DNA of 10,547 nt from an uncultured Eubacteriales bacterium. GTDB lineage: Bacteria; Bacillota_A; Clostridia; Christensenellales; Aristaeellaceae. The translations under genes and the position numbers were made by a program. The number at the start of each line of letters is the position of its first letter. The stretch's first letter is position 1. Location: positions 1 through 10,547 of the forward strand of contig CACXEB010000030.1 in NCBI GenBank assembly GCA_902766515.1. Direction: 5' to 3'. The notes beneath the pieces were generated by a model. It did not search any database and was not told where the DNA came from. It saw nothing but the letters and a program-made list of their open reading frames with translations. Below are positions 7,262 through 10,547 of this stretch, in pieces.

Positions 7262-8571
7262 AGCGTCTTCAGCTCCTCCATCATCAGCGCCATGGCGCGC
7301 GCGCGGTGGGAAATGCGGTTCTTGTCCTCCTGGGACATCTCCGCGAAGGTTTCGCCGGTCTCGTAGAGGAAGTGCGGGTCGTAGCCGAAGCCGCCGGTCC
7401 CGCGGGCCTCTTCGATGATGACGCCGGGGCATTCGCCGCGCCGCACGCAGGTGTATCCGCCCGGCAGAGCCAACGCCATGGCGCACACGAAGCGGGCTGT
7501 CCACGGCTGGGGGATATCGGCCAGGTTGCGGATCAGGAGCGCGTTGTTGGCGGCGTCGTTGCCATGTTCCCCGGCGTATCGGGCGGAATAGACGCCCGGC
7601 GCGCCGCCGAGGGCGTCCACGCTCAGACCGCTGTCGTCCCCCAGGGCGGCGTAGCCGGTGGCCCGGGCTACGGCGCGGGCTTTGATAAGGGCGTTGTCCT
7701 CGAAGGTGGCCCCGTTTTCCTCGATGTCCTGATGGAAGCCGGCTTCGCTCATGCTCAGCACATGGAAACGGTCGCCCAGCATGGTCCGGATCTCGCTGAC
7801 CTTGTGGTCGTTGTTGCTGGCGATCACCAGGTTCCGCTTGTTCACGGGGGGCAGCAGCGACCCGGGCAGGACATTGGACTGCAGCCCGAGCAGCTCCCGG
7901 CAGCCCTTGCTGCCCAGGCTGATGAGCCGGCTCAGCTCTTCGGGCGTGAAGGCGCGCCCTTCGCCGGTACCCTGCAGCTCGATGAAGCAACCCTGCTCGT
8001 TCATGACGAAGTTCATGTCCGTCTCCGCGGTGGAATCCTCCGGATAGCTGAGGTCCAGGCAGGGCGTACCGCCCACCACGCCGGCGCTGACCGCGGCGAT
8101 CTGGTGGATCAGGGGGGATTCCTTCAGCAACCCCTCCGCCATCAGCTTCCGGATGGCCAGGGCCAGGGCGACGTAGCCGCCGGTAATCGCGGCGGTGCGC
8201 GTGCCGCCGTCCGCGGTCAGCACGTCGCAGTCGATGGTAATGGTGCGCTCGCCCAGATACCGACGGTCAACGGCCTGCCGCAGCGCCCGGCCGATCAGAC
8301 GGCTGATCTCCACCCCGCGGCCGTCCTTTTTGAGCCCGTCCCGGGCTTTGCGGGATCCGGTGGAGGCCGGCAGCATCGCGTATTCGGCGGTCAGCCACCC
8401 CTGGCCCTTGTTCCGAAGGAAGCCGGGTACGCCCTCCTCCACGGAGGCGGTGCAGATAACCCGGGTGTTGCCCGTGCGGATCAGGCAACTGCCCGCCGCG
8501 GTGGGCACGAAGCCCGGGATGATTTCATGTTCACGGAGAGCGTCCGCCGCTCTCCCGTCCAGTCTTGCCAT
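7246..8571 (-). CDS. rph-rdgB: Bifunctional RNase PH / XTP-dITP (non-canonical purine NTP) pyrophosphatase
   Basis: One uninterrupted 441-aa frame joins two enzymes. Residues 1 to about 238 are RNase PH, a phosphorolytic 3'-5' exonuclease that trims tRNA 3' ends. The N-terminal DGR, CTASVEEGVPGFLR (40-53), GWLTAEYAMLP (58-68), the phosphate-binding GGTRT (122-126) and the acidic STAETDMNFVM (180-190) are all present. Residues from about 246 to 441 are an RdgB/Ham1-type phosphatase that removes dITP and XTP from the nucleotide pool. Its motifs are IASNNDHKVSEI (250-261), GDDSGLSVDALGGAPGVYSARYAG (311-334), GGFGYDPHF (393-401) and the terminal KNRISHR (417-423). The linker (about 228-246) is only 15-20 residues. 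Both catalytic sets look intact. The start has a very strong Shine-Dalgarno (AGGAGGTAA, 8575-8583). Such fusions are known in some Clostridia; Bacillus keeps the genes separate but adjacent. Confidence 0.95.
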   Translation of the reverse strand: MARLDGRAADALREHEIIPGFVPTAAGSCLIRTGNTRVICTASVEEGVPGFLRNKGQGWLTAEYAMLPASTGSRKARDGLKKDGRGVEISRLIGRALRQAVDRRYLGERTITIDCDVLTADGGTRTAAITGGYVALALAIRKLMAEGLLKESPLIHQIAAVSAGVVGGTPCLDLSYPEDSTAETDMNFVMNEQGCFIELQGTGEGRAFTPEELSRLISLGSKGCRELLGLQSNVLPGSLLPPVNKRNLVIASNNDHKVSEIRTMLGDRFHVLSMSEAGFHQDIEENGATFEDNALIKARAVARATGYAALGDDSGLSVDALGGAPGVYSARYAGEHGNDAANNALLIRNLADIPQPWTARFVCAMALALPGGYTCVRRGECPGVIIEEARGTGGFGYDPHFLYETGETFAEMSQEDKNRISHRARAMALMMEELKTLCPGC

Positions 8572-8635
8572 GGGTTACCTCCTGTTTGATGTATGGTGTG
8601 TGCTGTCCGAGGGTTGTCCTTGAGGACCGGGATCA

Positions 8636-10189
8636 TCAGGGTTCGAAGCCGTAAAGGGCCGCAATGAGGCCGCTATCGGTGCACACGGCATCCAGAGCGA
8701 CGCCGTCCACGCAAGTATAGGGATGCCTGCCGCAGAGCTGTACGGCCATGGGGGCGGAGTCATCGGCGATTTCGAGCACGTCGATCATTTCTTCCGGCGC
8801 CAGTTCCGTCGACGCGAACAGGGCCGCGAGGCACGCGGATTCAAATCCGCCGGACGCGTCCGCGGGACACTCGATGCCGATGCGGGTGACGGGCGCGTCG
8901 TCGCTTTCGTCTTTCAGCCAGAGCTTCAGGACGGCCGGACCATCCAGGGAAATACTCAGCAAAAAAGCGCCGTCTTCCAGGACGGTTCCCTGACCGTCCG
9001 GCAGCTCCGCCTGGCTCGGCTTCAGGGTCAGCATGGTGACCATGGCGTTGAAGCGCTTCAGAAAGCGGTTCAACGTCAGACCGGGTCGGTTGATAACGGG
9101 CAGGCTGTCAGACGAGGGATCCGGCAGGGCCTTCACCGGGACGTCGGGCAGGGTGCCGGTGTAACGGATCCGCGCGAAGCCTTCCCGGGCCGTCTGGCCC
9201 AGCATGCTTTCGTAGCCGTTCTCCGTCCAGAAGGCCGCGCCGTTCGCGTTTTCCGGGACGCCGGTGTCGTAGAGGGTCTGAATACGGTCGAAGGTCTCGT
9301 CGCGCATCTGGCCGAAAGCGCTGTAGGCGGCCACCAGGATGGCGGTCGTAGGATAGACCGGATCGTCCTTCCTGTTGCTGGTGGTGAAATACAGGCCGGT
9401 GAACTGATCCGTTTCGCTTGGACCGGCAGTATACACGCGGCTGGTGGCTTGACCGCCACGGATGATCCGCACATACTGCCCGTCGGAGTAATAACAGCGG
9501 CTGACGGAAAAGCGGGGCTGCTCCACCTGGGCCAGCTTCTTGAGGGTATCGAGAAAACCCTGCTCAAAGGCGCTGTAGGCGATCGGAATGACCGGGCTCG
9601 AAAAGCCGACCAGCTCCTCACCGCCCTGGGCGTCGGGACGGGTGATACGGGCAGCCTCGTGATTGCCGGAATACCGGGCCTTGTACAGGTCATCGGGTCC
9701 GGCACTCCGGAGGGACGCGAGCACGGCGGGCGCGTCTGCGTTGCATCCATCGCCCTTGACGGTGCAGATGAGCAGCGTGCTGCCGGCCATCGTGATATAT
9801 TGGTAGAAGGGAGAATTTCCCCGGGCACCTTTGAGGTGGATCCAGTCCCTGCCGCCGATCGGGATGATTTCCGCCCCGGAGGTGTAGCTGAATCCATAGC
9901 CGAAATCGGACTGCTTCAGGTTTTCGATGGCGCCGGAGCTGACAATGTCTTCCACGGTCAGGAGATGATCCTCCGGAAACGGCCCGGTGTTGAACTGGAT
10001 GAACTCCTGGCTGGCGCCGTCATACAGGAACAGCCCCAGGTCCCTCTCGAAGATGGAGAGCCTGTCCGGGTAACGGACCACCAGGCCGTCGAACACGCAT
10101 TCCGTCAGGGGTTCCGCGGCGCGGGCCGCAGGCGTCAGGCAGACCGCCAGGCAGATCACGAGCAGCCAGGCGGCGGCTTGCTTCATCAT
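8636..10189 (-). CDS. Secreted protein of unknown function with N-terminal signal peptide
   Basis: I do not recognise this 517-aa protein. MMKQ followed by a hydrophobic stretch (about 5-20) and A22-R23-A24 before AEP forms a signal peptide for signal peptidase I, cleaving after residue 24. There is no lipobox and no other membrane segment, so export to the cell surface or medium is likely. Residues 29-161 (FDGLVVRYPDRLSIFE ... FYQYITMAGSTLLICTV) recall small PsbP/DUF1795-like beta domains, but only in pattern. Residues about 211-302 and 375-470 look like two copies of one helix-plus-sheet module. Nine cysteines occur outside the signal peptide. The frame stays open upstream to 10438, but the ATG at 10187-10189 is chosen because it begins the signal peptide, follows AAGGAG by nine bases, and lies downstream of a good promoter. 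A second ATG directly follows. The gene sits 64 nt before rph, a position held by gerM in Bacillus, yet shows no GerM-like repeat that I can see. Confidence 0.85.
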   Translation of the reverse strand: MMKQAAAWLLVICLAVCLTPAARAAEPLTECVFDGLVVRYPDRLSIFERDLGLFLYDGASQEFIQFNTGPFPEDHLLTVEDIVSSGAIENLKQSDFGYGFSYTSGAEIIPIGGRDWIHLKGARGNSPFYQYITMAGSTLLICTVKGDGCNADAPAVLASLRSAGPDDLYKARYSGNHEAARITRPDAQGGEELVGFSSPVIPIAYSAFEQGFLDTLKKLAQVEQPRFSVSRCYYSDGQYVRIIRGGQATSRVYTAGPSETDQFTGLYFTTSNRKDDPVYPTTAILVAAYSAFGQMRDETFDRIQTLYDTGVPENANGAAFWTENGYESMLGQTAREGFARIRYTGTLPDVPVKALPDPSSDSLPVINRPGLTLNRFLKRFNAMVTMLTLKPSQAELPDGQGTVLEDGAFLLSISLDGPAVLKLWLKDESDDAPVTRIGIECPADASGGFESACLAALFASTELAPEEMIDVLEIADDSAPMAVQLCGRHPYTCVDGVALDAVCTDSGLIAALYGFEP

Positions 10190-10205
10190 GGCATCCCTCT
10201 CCTTC

Positions 10206-10233
10206 CGGCCGTTTGCCATCCGGTGCGCGGCCG
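10206..10233 (-). repeat. Paired CGGCCG palindromes forming a leader hairpin
   Basis: CGGCCG occurs at 10206-10211 and 10228-10233. Each is self-palindromic, so the two can pair as a 6-bp GC stem with a 16-nt loop in the short leader of the secreted-protein mRNA. The stem ends right next to the Shine-Dalgarno AAGGAG without covering it. The upstream arm coincides with the predicted transcription start (about 10234). Confidence 0.4.
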
Positions 10234-10240
10234 CCCGTAC

Positions 10241-10269
10241 AGTATAGCAAACAAAGGGACCGGGGTCAA
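10241..10269 (-). promoter_or_regulatory. Promoter of the secreted protein / rph-rdgB / yfcE / rqcH operon
   Basis: On the minus strand, TTGACC (10269-10264) and TATACT (10246-10241) are separated by exactly 17 bp, and TGC precedes TATACT, making it an extended -10. Transcription should begin near 10234, leaving a leader of about 45 nt. No comparably good promoter or terminator is visible between the following three genes, so they probably share this transcript. Confidence 0.8.
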
Positions 10270-10296
10270 CCGGGCGGTGGGAGAGAGAAGAAAGCA

Positions 10297-10308
10297 TCCG
10301 GTACCGGA
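10297..10308. repeat. 12-bp perfect palindrome, possible operator
   Basis: TCCGGTACCGGA reads the same on both strands. It lies in the non-coding stretch between the divergent operon A and tRNA promoters, centred about 33 bp upstream of the operon A -35 box. A dimeric regulator site is possible, but no regulator gene is nearby. Apart from this, the remaining bases at 10270-10400 hold no gene; 10381-10403 is AT-rich and may act as an UP element for the tRNA promoter. Confidence 0.4.
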
Positions 10309-10403
10309 CGGACGCCCTGCCCGGCTGAAACCGAAGATTCGTTCGTATATCAGGCTCAATGAATCGCCGGCGGGCGCCTGAACAATTTTTCTGTAAATTT
10401 GTA

Positions 10404-10432
10404 TTGACAAAGCCGCGGAGCTGTGATAATAT
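10404..10432 (+). promoter_or_regulatory. Promoter of the tRNA-Arg gene
   Basis: A perfect TTGACA lies at 10404-10409. Two -10 readings are possible: TAATAT (10427-10432) at 17 bp, or GATAAT (10425-10430) preceded by TGT at 15 bp. An AT-rich run immediately upstream (10381-10403) resembles an UP element, common for stable-RNA promoters. Transcription would start near 10437-10439, giving a tRNA 5' leader of about 50 nt. Confidence 0.85.
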
Positions 10433-10487
10433 ATGCAACTGTCAGCGATACGCAGTACCGTTGACGGAGGAAATCGCTCCGCGGCTT
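10410..10487. repeat. 12-bp perfect inverted repeat flanking the tRNA promoter -10 and leader
   Basis: AAGCCGCGGAGC at 10410-10421 is the exact reverse complement of GCTCCGCGGCTT at 10476-10487. The left arm starts directly after the -35 hexamer and fills most of the spacer. The right arm ends on the base before the mature tRNA. Only the right arm is transcribed from the predicted start. Within the leader an alternative small hairpin, CGGAG-loop-CTCCG (10465-10481), uses part of the right arm. Confidence 0.7.

Positions 10488-10547
<60 letters not shown>

Noticed and set aside
8616..8627. Small hairpin GTCCT/AGGAC between the secreted-protein gene and rph as a terminator
   Set aside because: Stem of five pairs with almost no loop and no U-run; read-through into rph is expected.
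10344..10352. Second minus-strand extended -10 (TGATATACG) upstream of the secreted-protein gene
   Set aside because: There is no -35 at 16-18 bp and the last base departs from consensus; the TTGACC/TATACT pair nearer the gene is far better.
8723..10381. Plus-strand frame of about 550 codons opposite the secreted-protein gene
   Set aside because: The minus-strand reading has a promoter, Shine-Dalgarno and signal peptide; the plus reading has none.
10351..10390. CAGGC/GCCTG repeat followed by a T-run as a plus-strand terminator
   Set aside because: The stem is five pairs around a 20-nt loop, the T-run is four bases off the stem, and no plus-strand gene precedes it; the AT-run is better explained as an UP element.
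10190..10438. 83-codon N-terminal extension of the secreted protein
   Set aside because: It would run through the minus-strand promoter and the tRNA promoter and would bury the signal peptide inside the protein.

Overview
The window is a compact, GC-rich chromosomal segment, most likely from a member of the Clostridia (Bacillota). The gene set points there: RNase J, a YlbF-family protein, RqcH, an MltG–U32 pair like Bacillus yrrL–yrrN/yrrO, and an rph–rdgB–yfcE order matching Bacillus rph-ysnA-ysnB. The high GC, with long antisense shadow frames, suggests one of the GC-rich gut or rumen clostridial lineages. That placement is inference and no marker here fixes a genus. All eight protein genes lie on the minus strand; a tRNA gene at the right edge lies on the plus strand. 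No mobile element, CRISPR array or phage gene is visible.

Layout, right to left (direction of minus-strand transcription). At 10488-10547 is the 5' part of a plus-strand tRNA-Arg(UCU), cut by the window edge, with a clear TTGACA promoter. It is divergent from a minus-strand promoter (TTGACC, 17 bp, TATACT) at 10241-10269. That promoter should drive operon A: a 517-aa secreted protein of unknown function, a fused RNase PH / XTP-dITP diphosphatase, a YfcE-type metallophosphoesterase, and RqcH. A weak terminator-like hairpin lies after rqcH. A second minus-strand promoter with an extended TATAAT -10 box at about 4931 starts operon B: RNase J, YlbF-family protein, MltG, U32-family tRNA hydroxylase-like protein, and the start of a thioredoxin-reductase-like flavoprotein that runs off the left edge. 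Genes within both operons are close or overlapping (25, 18, 4 and 8 nt junctions), consistent with co-transcription and translational coupling.

Functionally the segment is dominated by RNA and translation housekeeping: RNA decay and 3'-end trimming (RNase J, RNase PH), a possible RNase regulator (YlbF family), ribosome-associated quality control (RqcH), tRNA wobble-uridine modification (U32), nucleotide-pool sanitation (RdgB domain), and one cell-wall enzyme (MltG). I did not find a clearly new multi-gene system. The less ordinary items are the rph-rdgB fusion, the unrecognised secreted protein with a possible internal duplication, a perfect stem-loop placed almost at the predicted 5' end of the RNase J mRNA, and unusual inverted repeats in the divergent promoter region, including a 12-bp perfect pair that brackets the tRNA -10 region and abuts the mature tRNA.
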